Shown: piece after piece, positions 37,333-45,982 of the stretch
Numbering within the stretch: position 1 is the first letter of the stretch
Layout of the letters: the number at the start of each line of letters is the position of its first letter
Assembly: GCA_026416715.1 (NCBI GenBank)
Contig: JAOAEQ010000011.1
Coordinates: forward strand, 30,951 to 94,950
Direction of reading: 5' to 3'
Source: a bacterium
GTDB taxonomy: Bacteria > UBP4 > UBA4092 > JAOAEQ01
Length of the DNA: 64,000 nt
Position numbers and translations under genes: made by a program
Notes under the pieces: model-generated
What the model was told of the DNA's origin: nothing
What the model saw: the letters and a program-made list of their open reading frames with translations, nothing else
Database searches by the model: none

Positions 37333-37532
37333 TCCCATCCAGCGCAAGATTATACCAAAATTTCGCAATATTGTTCTAGATATATTGAATTAGTTTAAGT
37401 TATATTATTTACAAAAATTTATTCTATCTCGGAGATGTTCTGGGGATGAATGAGAATTAAACCGTTCAATTCTCATTCCACTCTACTATCCGACCAAAAA
37501 TAAATAATTATTATACCTAAAGGAGAACGACT

Positions 37533-38171
37533 ATGGTAGATTTACAGGCGATTGCGGATAATTTATTGCAGGGGAAGGCGAGAGAGGTGAAGGGGTTAGT
37601 TGAGGCGGCGGTAGCGGAGGGGATTTCGGTAGGGAAGATATTGAATGAGGGGTTGATAGCTGGGATGAGTGTAGTGGGTACGAAGTTTAAGAACAACGAG
37701 ATTTATGTGCCGGAGGTATTGATTGCGGCGCGTGCGATGAAAGCGGGGATGGAGGTATTAAAGCCGTTATTAGGGCAGGCTGGGGTTGAGCCGATTGGGA
37801 CGGTTGCGATTGGGACGGTGAAGGGTGATTTACATGATATTGGGAAGAATTTAGTAGCGATGATGTTAGAGGGAGCGGGGTTTCGGGTCATAGATTTAGG
37901 GATTGATGTGGTGCCGGAGAAGTTCATTGCGGCGGTGCGGGAGCAGCGGGCGCAGATTGTAGCGATGTCCGCGTTATTGACCACGACGATGGTGAATATG
38001 AAGACGACGTTAGCGGCGTTAGCGCAGGCGGGATTGAGTCGTCAGGTGAAAACGATGATTGGCGGAGCGCCGGTGACCCAGCGGTATGCGGATGAAATTG
38101 GAGCGGATGGGTATGCGCCGGATGCCGCTTCCGCAGTGGATAAAGCTAAACAATTACTGGGTATCGCTTAA
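37533..38171 (+). CDS. Corrinoid (B12-binding) protein of methyltransferase type
   Basis: The 212-residue protein has a helical cap (about 1-90) and a cobalamin-binding domain (about 90-212) with the DLHDIGKNL base-off motif, plus MSALLTTTMVNMK and GGAPVT, as in MtbC/MtaC-like proteins that carry a methyl group between methyltransferases. No methyltransferase gene is near. AAAGGAG lies 7 bases before the ATG. Codon use is strikingly unlike neighbours: 11 of 12 Glu codons are GAG and most Lys codons are AAG with GGG glycines, until about 38050, after which GAA/AAA return. This suggests transfer or gene conversion. Confidence 0.92.
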   Translation: MVDLQAIADNLLQGKAREVKGLVEAAVAEGISVGKILNEGLIAGMSVVGTKFKNNEIYVPEVLIAARAMKAGMEVLKPLLGQAGVEPIGTVAIGTVKGDLHDIGKNLVAMMLEGAGFRVIDLGIDVVPEKFIAAVREQRAQIVAMSALLTTTMVNMKTTLAALAQAGLSRQVKTMIGGAPVTQRYADEIGADGYAPDAASAVDKAKQLLGIA

Positions 38172-38200
38172 CGGATAGAACGAAACAACGGAAGAACGAA

Positions 38201-38250
38201 AAACCTACGAATTGGTTTCTAGTTTTTCAGTTTTTCGGTAGGGTTTTATG
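38201..38250 (+). terminator. Possible terminator after the corrinoid gene
   Basis: An 8-bp stem with one bulged G (38201-38208 with 38238-38246) is followed by TTTTA. It lies between the converging corrinoid and purC genes. The long loop makes it a weak call. Confidence 0.35.
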
Positions 38251-38285
38251 CTAACGGATATCGAAATCGCACAACAAAATTTTTA

Positions 38286-39200
38286 TTAGATTGCGAGTGG
38301 TTTTCCAACCAATCTTTGGTAAGCTTCCAAATACTTTTCACTTGTTTTATTTACCACATCGTCGGGTAATGGCGGACCGGGTGCAGTTTTATCCCAATCT
38401 AACGTTTCTAAATAATCTCGGACAAATTGTTTATCAAAACTTTTTTGCGGTCGCCCTGGTTGATAATCATCCTTAGGCCAAAATCGCGATGAATCCGGGG
38501 TTAAAATTTCATCAATCAAAATTAATTTATCATCGACAAAACCAAATTCGAATTTAGTATCTGAGATAATAATACCACGGGATTCCGCGTAACTTAACGC
38601 TTCGGTATATATCGCAATACTTTTTTCTTTTAATTGCATTCCTATATCATAACCTACAATATTAATCATTTCTTTTTCAGAAATGTTTATGTCATGACCG
38701 GAGCTAGCTTTGGTTGCTGGAGTAAATATTGGTTCCGGAAGCTTACTCGATTCACGCAAACCTTGCGGTAATTTTATCCCACAAATTGTTCCGGTTGCTT
38801 GATATTCCTTCCAAGCAGAACCCGCTAAATAACCTCGAACCACGCATTCAATTTCAACCACTTTACTTTTTTTAACCAACATACTTCGTCCCATGAGAAT
38901 ATCACGGTATTGTTCTGTTTCCGATGGAAATTCATTAATCTCAGCTGTAATCAAATGATTTGGAACAATATGCTTAGTAAATTCAAACCAAAATAACGAT
39001 AACTGAGTTAACACTTTCCCTTTATACGGTATACCGTTTGGTAGAACTACATCAAATGCAGAGATGCGGTCGGTTGCAACTATCAATAACTGGTTCCCAA
39101 ATTCATATACATCTCGGACTTTCCCTCGTTTGAACAGTTTTAAATCTGGTAAATTAGTAGTTACAATGACTGAAAGAGAATTAGTGTTTGTTGGCTGCAT
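38286..39200 (-). CDS. purC: SAICAR synthetase
   Basis: The 304-residue enzyme joins aspartate to CAIR in purine synthesis. It has the fungal/long-type layout: KLFKRGKVRDVYEFGNQLLIVATDRISAFDVVLP at the start, CVVRGYLAGSAWKEYQ in the middle, SGHDINIS and EILTPDSSRFWPKDDYQPG near the end. Length is in the normal range for this longer form. It is convergent with the corrinoid gene and 15 bases after a receiver-domain gene on the same strand. Confidence 0.97.
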   Translation of the reverse strand: MQPTNTNSLSVIVTTNLPDLKLFKRGKVRDVYEFGNQLLIVATDRISAFDVVLPNGIPYKGKVLTQLSLFWFEFTKHIVPNHLITAEINEFPSETEQYRDILMGRSMLVKKSKVVEIECVVRGYLAGSAWKEYQATGTICGIKLPQGLRESSKLPEPIFTPATKASSGHDINISEKEMINIVGYDIGMQLKEKSIAIYTEALSYAESRGIIISDTKFEFGFVDDKLILIDEILTPDSSRFWPKDDYQPGRPQKSFDKQFVRDYLETLDWDKTAPGPPLPDDVVNKTSEKYLEAYQRLVGKPLAI

Positions 39201-39215
39201 ATCTTTTCACCAGAA

Positions 39216-39635
39216 TTATTCCATAGCGAGAATTTCTTCATAGGTTAGAACTTTCTCGCGTACAGGTTTATTCTGCAAAACCTCATTGATTTTTTTAACT
39301 AGGTCTGGCATTTCAAATGGCTTTGGAATATAAGCACTTACTCCCTGTTGCATAGCATAATATTCATCTTCAGGGTCAGCATGTGCTGTAATAACGATGA
39401 TAGGAACGTTATAGAATTTTGGCGAATGATGAATAGCATCAATCAATTGATGTCCATCAACTTTTGGCATCCGAATATCTAAAATAAATAAATCCGGTTC
39501 AACCGCTTGTGCCTTTTGCAATCCACTGAATCCATCGGTTGCAGTTATAACTTCATACTGATCACGTAAAGTAAGTTTGATGATTTGTAATATATCTTTA
39601 TCATCGTCAACAATTAATATCCGATGCTTTGCCAT
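39216..39635 (-). CDS. Single-domain response regulator
   Basis: The 139-residue protein is a CheY-like receiver: acidic pocket VDDDKD, phospho-Asp in LFILDIRMPKVDG, Thr in IVITAHAD and Lys in IPKPFEMPDL. There is no output domain; a short C-terminal tail (VREKVLTYEEILAME) is all that follows. The ATG at 39635 was chosen because GAGGTGG lies 3-5 bases before it. No kinase is adjacent. It probably passes signals by protein contacts. Confidence 0.9.
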   Translation of the reverse strand: MAKHRILIVDDDKDILQIIKLTLRDQYEVITATDGFSGLQKAQAVEPDLFILDIRMPKVDGHQLIDAIHHSPKFYNVPIIVITAHADPEDEYYAMQQGVSAYIPKPFEMPDLVKKINEVLQNKPVREKVLTYEEILAME

Positions 39636-39680
39636 AGACCACCTCAGGAGGAGCATATTTTATTAAAATTTTGATACGAT

Positions 39681-39710
39681 ATAATACGATATTATTTTGT
39701 AGAATGTCAA
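39681..39710 (-). promoter_or_regulatory. Sigma-70-type promoter of the receiver gene
   Basis: On the minus strand TTGACA (39710-39705) is followed after 18 bases by TATTAT (39686-39681), a 5-of-6 -10 match. The leader to the ATG at 39635 would be about 40 bases. It may also drive purC. Confidence 0.6.
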
Positions 39711-39932
39711 ATGAAATTGGGTTAAAATTTTCGAAAGTTTTTCGATAATTAGGAATTTTCAATTTGAAAATTTAATAATGAAGTAAGAGTTTGTATCTTG
39801 ACATTGAAAAAAGAAAATTGTTCAAAGTAGGTATATTATAATCTAAATTTACAATGTTTCATACAGATAAACCATAAAAATTTAAATATTTTGATTTCAT
39901 AAGTATGTGATATTTTGCTATAATACAAAATT

Positions 39933-40568
39933 ATGAACAAAGATACACTATTAAGTTCATCAATTTCATTATCAACTCTTCGGGCAGAAGCATCTTTCTT
40001 TGATAGGTTCGCTCAATTAATCGCTTCTGATGTTCCGCTACTGCGCGGAATAGAAATCGCAGCTCAAGAAATTGCGAATAAAGAGTTACAGCAGGTAATC
40101 AAAGAGATAAAATTATGGTTGGAGCAAGGTGAAAGCATTACAGATGCATTTCGGCGATATCCAAATTATTTTTCGAAATTTGCGATTGCCATAATTGACG
40201 CCGGCGAACGTGAAGGGAAATTAGATGAAAATTGTTTTCGATTAGCGGAATCATTGCGGCGCGAAATCGAAAGTAGAAAAGCAGAGCAACAACAATTTGC
40301 CCGGCAAAATCTACACAGTGCCGTAACACCACAATTTCAACTCGACAATATCGCTATAAAAAATATTGCCAGCCAAATAGCTGAAGGAATAATTTCTGCT
40401 GTTGAATCCATTCTTGAACATAAAACCCAGCAAAATATACTGCTATTTGATGTTAATAGGATATTGTGCGCAAAATGCCGTTCTAAACTATCCCAATTGA
40501 ATTCCCGAGGTCAAAAGAAAACTTTAAAGAAAAAAAATGAAACAAAGAACGTCACGAAGAACCAATGA
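39933..40568 (+). CDS. Soluble T2SSF-domain protein
   Basis: Residues about 18-100 match the cytoplasmic domain of GspF/PilC: FFDRFAQLIASDVPLLRGIEIAA, then GESITDAFRRYPNYFSKFAIAIIDAGEREGKLDE. Normal GspF has two such domains with three membrane helices; here there is one domain and no hydrophobic helix. The C-terminal third is basic with a CAKC pair (about 181-184) and a lysine/asparagine-rich tail. The product is 211 residues and overlaps the next gene by 32 bases. It could be a regulator or adaptor for a secretion ATPase, or a decayed GspF. A TATAAT lies at 39919-39924. Confidence 0.75.
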   Translation: MNKDTLLSSSISLSTLRAEASFFDRFAQLIASDVPLLRGIEIAAQEIANKELQQVIKEIKLWLEQGESITDAFRRYPNYFSKFAIAIIDAGEREGKLDENCFRLAESLRREIESRKAEQQQFARQNLHSAVTPQFQLDNIAIKNIASQIAEGIISAVESILEHKTQQNILLFDVNRILCAKCRSKLSQLNSRGQKKTLKKKNETKNVTKNQ

Positions 40569-41001
40569 TATTTTGAATCGAATTCAATCGCAATTTCCTA
40601 TCATTCATACACCGTTTCACAAACTAGGAAAAGAGCTTGGCATTGCGGAATTAGATATCTATGATACTCTTCATACCCTCAAAAAAACTAAAATCATTCG
40701 ACGTGTTGGTGCAATATTCGATTCACAAAAATTAGGATTCGCCAGCTGTTTAGTCGGAGTCAAGGTCGCTCGTGCTGCCCTTGAACAAGTTGGAGGACAA
40801 TTAGCGAAATTTGATGAGATTACACATTGTTATGCAAGAAACCATTCGTATAATCTCTGGTTTACGTTAACCTGCAAATCCCAATCAGAAATAACGAAAA
40901 TACTGACGTACGTAAAAAATATTAAAGGAGTAATTGATTTACTCTATTTACCAGCGCTAAAAGTTTATAAAATTAAGACCGAATTTAACCTTCACGGTTA
41001 A
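40537..41001 (+). CDS. Siroheme decarboxylase-like protein (AhbA/AhbB, Lrp/AsnC-type)
   Basis: The 154-residue protein has an N-terminal winged helix (about 5-60) and an AsnC-like ligand domain with the marks of siroheme decarboxylases: IIRRVGAIFDSQKLGF, the HCYARNHSYNLWFTL region and the closing LPALKVYKIKTEF. AhbA and AhbB act together to remove two acetate carboxyls from siroheme in the alternative haem pathway; NirD/G/H/L do this for haem d1. Only one copy is in the window, so whether this is AhbA, AhbB or a regulator cannot be settled. Its start lies inside the preceding gene. Confidence 0.82.
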   Translation: MKQRTSRRTNDILNRIQSQFPIIHTPFHKLGKELGIAELDIYDTLHTLKKTKIIRRVGAIFDSQKLGFASCLVGVKVARAALEQVGGQLAKFDEITHCYARNHSYNLWFTLTCKSQSEITKILTYVKNIKGVIDLLYLPALKVYKIKTEFNLHG

Positions 41002-41017
41002 CCCATCTAATCTAACC

Positions 41018-41929
41018 ATGATAAAACTCATCTTACTTAGCATGCGACCAAAGCAATGGACTAAAAATCTTGTCGTCTTTGCGGGAATTATTTTTGCCAT
41101 GAAACTTACTGAACCGATATTTTTTCTAAGAACAGTAATGGCATTTTTTTTATTCTGTTTGGTTTCTGGTTCATTATATCTAATAAACGATATCGTGGAT
41201 AAAAAACAAGACCAGCAACATCCCAAAAAACGGCTCCGTCCAATAGCTTCAAATCAACTTTCGGTATCTGCTGCAGGATTCACTGCAAGCATTATTTTAG
41301 TATTCGCATGTACATGGGCTTTTCTATTAAGCACGATATTTGGTTTATGTTTACTTTTCTATCTCTTTATGATGTTAACATATTCTTTTTTTCTTAAACA
41401 TATCGTTATTCTTGATATACTGGTAATAGCGCTTGGATTTGTTTTGCGTGCATACGCTGGTGTTGTTGTACATCCCGGTCTTACAGCTTCCAAGTGGTTA
41501 TTAATGTGTGCTTTTTTTCTTGCATTATTTTTAATTATTAGCAAACGCCGCCATGAATTGATTCTTCTGGATGATAAAGCAAATGAACATCGACAAGTAT
41601 TACTGGAATATTCACCAGGGTTTCTTGACCAAATGGTTGCCATTGTTACTTCAATGACAGTATTTTCGTATGCACTTTATACCATTTCCCGTGAAACTAT
41701 CGAAAAATTTCATACGCATAGTCTAATTTTGACTTTTCCATTTGTTCTTTTTGGAATTCTTCGTTATTTATATTTAGTTTATAAACGTGGGCAGGGTGGT
41801 GAACCAGAAATAATCCTTTTACAAGATAAACCACTTCTCATAAATATACTCTTCTGGCTAATTTTGGTAATAATTATTATTTATAATCCCACTCCTTTTG
41901 ACCAATTTCTGCATCTAGGAACAGACTAG
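41018..41929 (+). CDS. UbiA-family prenyltransferase (decaprenyl-phosphate phosphoribosyltransferase-like)
   Basis: The 303-residue protein has about eight to nine membrane helices and the signature NDIVDKKQDQQHPKKRLRPIAS (about 53-74), with the opening SMRPKQWTKNLVVFAG typical of the DPPR-synthase branch of UbiA rather than of haem or quinone enzymes. That branch moves phosphoribose onto polyprenyl phosphate as the first step to a sugar donor for glycans. The second Asp-rich motif is less clear. It follows the siroheme-decarboxylase-like gene by 16 bases, so both are likely co-transcribed. Confidence 0.85.
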   Translation: MIKLILLSMRPKQWTKNLVVFAGIIFAMKLTEPIFFLRTVMAFFLFCLVSGSLYLINDIVDKKQDQQHPKKRLRPIASNQLSVSAAGFTASIILVFACTWAFLLSTIFGLCLLFYLFMMLTYSFFLKHIVILDILVIALGFVLRAYAGVVVHPGLTASKWLLMCAFFLALFLIISKRRHELILLDDKANEHRQVLLEYSPGFLDQMVAIVTSMTVFSYALYTISRETIEKFHTHSLILTFPFVLFGILRYLYLVYKRGQGGEPEIILLQDKPLLINILFWLILVIIIIYNPTPFDQFLHLGTD

Positions 41930-42029
41930 TAAAACCATCTAGCTTAAGTCACATAACTACTGGAACAAAACAGAACTGCACTACCCTTACAAACCTCATT
42001 CTTGTCCAAATTATTTAAATATACTGGTG

Positions 42030-43151
42030 CTAGGCAGGATTTAATATAACGAGATTATCTCGATGGATAACTTCATCGTAGTATTTATATCCAAGAACTG
42101 ATTGCACCTGTGATGATTTAAGTCCTTTAATTTTTTCAATCTCTGCAGCTGCATAATTCACTAATCCACGCGCAAATTCTACGCCTTTACTATCGGTTAT
42201 CTGAACAATATCACCTGGTTCAAAATCTCCTTCAACTTTAATTATTCCTGAAGGTAATAAACTCTTCCCAGAATAGACTAACGCTTGCTTGGCACCATTA
42301 TCTACATAGATTCTATTTCCAGCAGAATTGCTACCATAAGCTATCCATCGTTTTCGCGCGGATAATTTTTGTGATTTTGGGGGAAGAAATTTTGTGCCAA
42401 CATTCTCGTTATTTACTATTTTTATTATAATATTCTGCTTATTTCCATTAGCAATATACATGGTAATCCCAGCAGAAGTTGCAATTTTAGCGGCGCGGAG
42501 TTTGGTAACCATTCCACCAGTCCCGACAATACTTCCAGGTCCAGCAGCGTATTCGTTTAGTTCCGGCGTGATTTTCTCCACACAAGAAATAATTTTTGCT
42601 TGTTTTGATTTTCTCGGGTCACAAGTATATAATCCATCAACATCGGTTAAAATAATTAACAAATCTGCATCAACCTTACTAGCTATTCGGGCAGATAATG
42701 TATCATTATCGCCAATTTTAAGTTCATCAATTGCAACAGTATCATTTTCATTGATGATAGGAATAACCCCTAGGTCTAACAAACGCAATAAGGTAGTTCG
42801 CGCGTTCAAATACCGCTTCCTATTATTCATATCACTTTCAGTTAGTAATACTTGAGCTACCATTAAATTTTCCTGACTGAAAATCTCTTCATAGACAAAC
42901 ATGAGCTGACTCTGCCCAATCGCTGCTAATGCTTGCCGGTCAGGAATTAGTTTCGGCCGTTCTTGCCAGCCTAATTTTCTCATACCAGCTCCAATTGCAC
43001 CTGAGGTCACAATGAGAATTTGTTTTCCTTGATTCTGTAAAACCCTAACTTGTTCTGCCAGATGCGTTATCAATGCCCGATTAAATACATTATTTGCGCT
43101 ATCTAAAAGACTTGTTCCAACTTTAATTACAATTCGGTTATACATATTCAT
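42030..43151 (-). CDS. proB: Glutamate 5-kinase
   Basis: The 373-residue enzyme phosphorylates glutamate, the first step to proline. It has the amino-acid kinase domain (RIVIKVGTSLL, VTSGAIGAGMRKLGW, NENDTVAIDELKIGDNDTLSARIA, GTGGMVTKLRAAKIA) and a C-terminal PUA domain (about 280-365). Length and motifs are normal. It sits downstream of obgE on the same strand, a frequent pairing in bacteria. proA is not in the window. Confidence 0.97.
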   Translation of the reverse strand: MNMYNRIVIKVGTSLLDSANNVFNRALITHLAEQVRVLQNQGKQILIVTSGAIGAGMRKLGWQERPKLIPDRQALAAIGQSQLMFVYEEIFSQENLMVAQVLLTESDMNNRKRYLNARTTLLRLLDLGVIPIINENDTVAIDELKIGDNDTLSARIASKVDADLLIILTDVDGLYTCDPRKSKQAKIISCVEKITPELNEYAAGPGSIVGTGGMVTKLRAAKIATSAGITMYIANGNKQNIIIKIVNNENVGTKFLPPKSQKLSARKRWIAYGSNSAGNRIYVDNGAKQALVYSGKSLLPSGIIKVEGDFEPGDIVQITDSKGVEFARGLVNYAAAEIEKIKGLKSSQVQSVLGYKYYDEVIHRDNLVILNPA

Positions 43152-43259
43152 TTGATATTGTAAAATAGAGGTTTAATTTATCAAGATGTAACTTTGTCCT
43201 CACAGTATTTATTTCAGTTATTATGAGGTTATTTTCGTTTGATCAGAAATAACTGATTA

Positions 43260-44285
43260 TCATTTATTTGAACTTAAGTTGTCTAACAATTCTGCAACAC
43301 GATATATTAATTTATTTACTCCGTTACCCGTTAATGCTGAAATTGCAAACACTTCATAGCCCTGTTGTCTGATTTTTCGTTTCAAATTTGCTATTTTACT
43401 CATTGAATGAAGTAAATCTATCTTATTTAATCCCACCACTTGTGGCCGTGAAATTAGAATTGGATTATACAAGGATAATTCTTGATTTATAGCCATAAAA
43501 TTTTCAAATGGATCACTCCCGTCTGGTGGTTCAACATCGACTAAATGAATCAGAACTTTTGTCCGCTCGATATGCCGTAAAAATTCGTGACCTAAACCGC
43601 GACCAGCGTGGGCTCCTTCAATTAAACCAGGAATATCAGCTATAACAAAACTTTTTCCAAACTCAATTTTTACTTGACCAAGAATAGGTTCTTTTGTCGT
43701 AAACGGATAATCTGCTATTTTTGGTTTTGCAGCGCTAATTCTCGATAATAACGTTGATTTACCAGCATTAGGACATCCGACTAATCCAACATCAGCAATT
43801 AATTTTAATTCAAGGATAAACTTTTTTTCTTCGCCTGGTTCACCCGGCTGTGCAAACCGTGGAGTTTGATGTGTTGCCGTGGCAAACCAAGCATTCCCTT
43901 TTCCACCTCGACCACCACGAGCAAGTAAAATAGGTTCTTTCTCCTTAATCAAATCCCATTGTTGTTTTACAATGCTATCATCCACCGGGTCGATTTCTTT
44001 TACTACCGTGCCAACAGGAACCGAAATGATGATATCCTTACCATTTTTCCCTGTCCGCTTACTCCCTTCCCCATGTTCTCCATTACCCGCAAAAATATGA
44101 GGATGATGATATAAATCAATTAATGTTTTTATTCGACTATCCGCTTGAATATAAACTGAGCCACCACAACCACCATCACCGCCATCTGGACCTCCTTTAG
44201 GAACCGATTTTTCACGCCGAAAACTGACACACCCTGCTCCACCATGTCCGGATTTAACATATATTTTCACTTTATCAACAAACAT
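43260..44285 (-). CDS. obgE: Obg-type GTPase
   Basis: The 341-residue protein has the glycine-rich Obg fold (about 1-158; FVDKVKIYVKSGHGGAGCVSFRREK) and a G domain with GCPNAGKST (P-loop), DIPG and NKID. The optional C-terminal OCT domain is absent, as in many bacteria. Obg acts in late 50S ribosome assembly and stress control. It lies next to rplU and rpmA, the usual place, separated from them by a terminator. Confidence 0.97.
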   Translation of the reverse strand: MFVDKVKIYVKSGHGGAGCVSFRREKSVPKGGPDGGDGGCGGSVYIQADSRIKTLIDLYHHPHIFAGNGEHGEGSKRTGKNGKDIIISVPVGTVVKEIDPVDDSIVKQQWDLIKEKEPILLARGGRGGKGNAWFATATHQTPRFAQPGEPGEEKKFILELKLIADVGLVGCPNAGKSTLLSRISAAKPKIADYPFTTKEPILGQVKIEFGKSFVIADIPGLIEGAHAGRGLGHEFLRHIERTKVLIHLVDVEPPDGSDPFENFMAINQELSLYNPILISRPQVVGLNKIDLLHSMSKIANLKRKIRQQGYEVFAISALTGNGVNKLIYRVAELLDNLSSNK

Positions 44286-44398
44286 AATATAAAAAATCAG
44301 AAATTTTATTATTGAACATCAAATATCAAAATATCAAAATTAAGAATTATAGATAATAAACCTAAATAGTTTAAAGCGTGATTTATCTTAAAACAAAT

Positions 44399-44441
44399 CA
44401 AGGCAGTCCTATGATTTTTTAATCAAAATCAAACTGCCTTG
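44399..44441 (-). terminator. Terminator after rplU-rpmA
   Basis: A 9-bp perfect stem (44399-44407 with 44433-44441) holds an inner T/A-rich hairpin. On the minus strand a GATTTGTTTT tail follows. It separates rpmA from obgE, so obgE should need some readthrough or its own promoter. Confidence 0.7.
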
Positions 44442-44474
44442 TCATTAACGAATTGAAACCTATGAATTTTATCT

Positions 44475-44735
44475 CTATGTACCAGTAGGCGGAATAACAC
44501 TTACAATACTTCGATTCCTACTCGTGGAAAAAACGACCGTTCCGCTAATTTTTGCATAAAGTGTATCATCTTTGCCGATACCTACATTCTCTCCCGGATG
44601 AAATTTGGTTCCGCGCTGCCGCACCAAAATAGTTCCTCCTGAAACATTTTGTCCACCAAATTTCTTAACACCAAGTCGCTGCGCATTACTATCACGCCCG
44701 TTACGCGAAGTCCCTTGACCTTTTTTATGCGCCAT
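44475..44735 (-). CDS. rpmA: 50S ribosomal protein L27
   Basis: The 86-residue product is typical L27: [29 protein letters not shown], then [28 protein letters not shown]. The ATG at 44735 was chosen over an upstream start because GGAGGTGG lies 8 bases before it. The extra N-terminal cleavage sequence known in Firmicutes is absent. It lies 29 bases after rplU. Confidence 0.97.
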   Translation of the reverse strand: MAHKKGQGTSRNGRDSNAQRLGVKKFGGQNVSGGTILVRQRGTKFHPGENVGIGKDDTLYAKISGTVVFSTSRNRSIVSVIPPTGT

Positions 44736-44764
44736 AAAATATTCCACCTCCAAATGAATATTAA

Positions 44765-45079
44765 TTAAGTTATAATTTCCTTAATTTTAAGTTCGGTGTA
44801 AGCCTGTCGATGCCCCTTTAATTTACGATATTTCTTCCGACGTTTATATTTGAATACCCTGATTTTTTTTGATTTATCTTGGTCGGTAACCTCAGCAACC
44901 ACCTTTGCTTGAGCAACATAAGGTTTGCCTATTTCAAGTTTGTCATCACCGGAAACCAATAACACTTTATCCAATTCTATATCCGTCCCAATTTCCGCAT
45001 TAAGCTTTTCAACTTTAATTAAATCACCTGTCATAACCCGAAACTGTTTTCCGCCAGTTTCAACTATCGCATAACGCAT
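44765..45079 (-). CDS. rplU: 50S ribosomal protein L21
   Basis: The 104-residue protein is full-length L21: [26 protein letters not shown] and [17 protein letters not shown]. The ATG at 45079 was chosen because AAGGAGG lies 9 bases before it. It is the first gene of the rplU-rpmA unit, with a near-consensus promoter 40 bases upstream. Confidence 0.97.
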   Translation of the reverse strand: MRYAIVETGGKQFRVMTGDLIKVEKLNAEIGTDIELDKVLLVSGDDKLEIGKPYVAQAKVVAEVTDQDKSKKIRVFKYKRRKKYRKLKGHRQAYTELKIKEIIT

Positions 45080-45117
45080 TCTCGGTATCCTCCTTAAGAA
45101 AATATTTTCATATATAT

Positions 45118-45146
45118 ATTTTACAATAATAATCAAATTTAGTCAA
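45118..45146 (-). promoter_or_regulatory. Promoter of rplU-rpmA
   Basis: On the minus strand TTGACT (45146-45141) is separated by 17 bases from TAAAAT (45123-45118). Each hexamer matches consensus at 5 of 6 positions. Confidence 0.6.
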
Positions 45147-45227
45147 AATTTTGAATATCATTTCGTTGTTTCATTTTCTTAGTGGAATAAATTTTTAATC
45201 TTGAAAACTAATTAATAAGAATTAAGT

Positions 45228-45255
45228 TTGATTTTTTCTTATTTTCTGATATGAT
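45228..45255 (+). promoter_or_regulatory. Candidate promoter of the RRM gene and its leader
   Basis: TTGATT (45228-45233) is followed after 16 bases by TATGAT (45250-45255). It would give a leader of about 250 bases before the ATG at 45515. Confidence 0.45.
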
Positions 45256-45292
45256 AATTCGTGTAAATAGTTAAAAAACGTAAATTTATTTA

Positions 45293-45424
45293 GTGGTGCG
45301 ACACCTAGCCAAGAGTGGAAAGCAGTAAAATCACAATGGTAGAGTGATTACAATATCCGACCAACCCTTAATGCTCAACTCATTCTTGTTCACGGTTTTG
45401 CTATCTAACCCGGGTACCCGCCAC
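45293..45424 (+). ncRNA. Possible structured leader RNA upstream of the RRM gene
   Basis: Within the long leader GTGGTG (45293-45298) can pair with CGCCAC (45419-45424), closing a 132-base element. Alternatively GGTG-CGA-CACC forms a local hairpin at 45295-45305. Inside lie TAGC/GCTA pairing and a 6-bp hairpin (AATCAC with GTGATT). The element is less AT-rich than the flanks. It does not match any riboswitch, 6S, SRP or tmRNA pattern I know. The pairing was found by eye only. Confidence 0.3.
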
Positions 45425-45514
45425 AAAGAAAGGTAAAAAAACAGGATTAAGTCTTTATTCCTAAGATTTTGATTTCGGCATTTAGGCTTGAGACTTCATA
45501 CTGTAGTAAAAAAT

Positions 45515-45886
45515 ATGGGACGTAGATTATTTGTAGGCAGTTTATCTTTTTCGGTGAATGAAGATAAACTACGTGATTTTTTTAGTCAGGTGGGAACAGT
45601 TAACTCAGTTAAAATTATCACTGACCGTTATACTCACGAGCCACGTGGGTTCGGATTCGTTGATATGTCGACCGAAGAAGAAGCGCAGGATGCAATCAGT
45701 CAACTTAATGGACAACCGTTAGATGGTCAACCCGTAGTGGTCAATGAAGCGCGAGAAAAGAAAATTACTGGTGGTATCGGTGGAACAAAACGTCGTTTCG
45801 TTCAAAGTGGTGGGAAAGGCAGTGATAGAAGAAAAAGTGGGCATCGTGGTGGTAGTTTTGGTGGCGGACGTCGTAACCGATTTTAA
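45515..45886 (+). CDS. RRM-domain RNA-binding protein
   Basis: The 123-residue protein has one RRM (about 1-80) with RNP2 LFVGSL and RNP1 RGFGFVDM, and a glycine/arginine-rich tail (GGSFGGGRRNRF). Such small RRM proteins in bacteria bind RNA and are often cold-induced. The ATG at 45515 was chosen over TTG 45488 since the RRM begins at once. The long leader upstream suggests post-transcriptional or autogenous control. Confidence 0.92.
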   Translation: MGRRLFVGSLSFSVNEDKLRDFFSQVGTVNSVKIITDRYTHEPRGFGFVDMSTEEEAQDAISQLNGQPLDGQPVVVNEAREKKITGGIGGTKRRFVQSGGKGSDRRKSGHRGGSFGGGRRNRF

Positions 45887-45982
45887 AATTTCCTATATTT
45901 ACCAGTGAGTATACAAAGAATTTTAAAAGGTTAATTTAGGGTAACAATATTTAACCCCGAATTTTCTGTGAACTTTCTGAGG

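Noticed and set aside
37333-37532. Cobalamin riboswitch before the corrinoid gene
   Set aside because: No B12-box-like core or suitable pairing was seen in the 200-base spacer.
45293-45424. 6S, SRP or known riboswitch identity for the RRM leader
   Set aside because: Length and conserved core sequences of these RNAs are absent; left as an unnamed structured leader.
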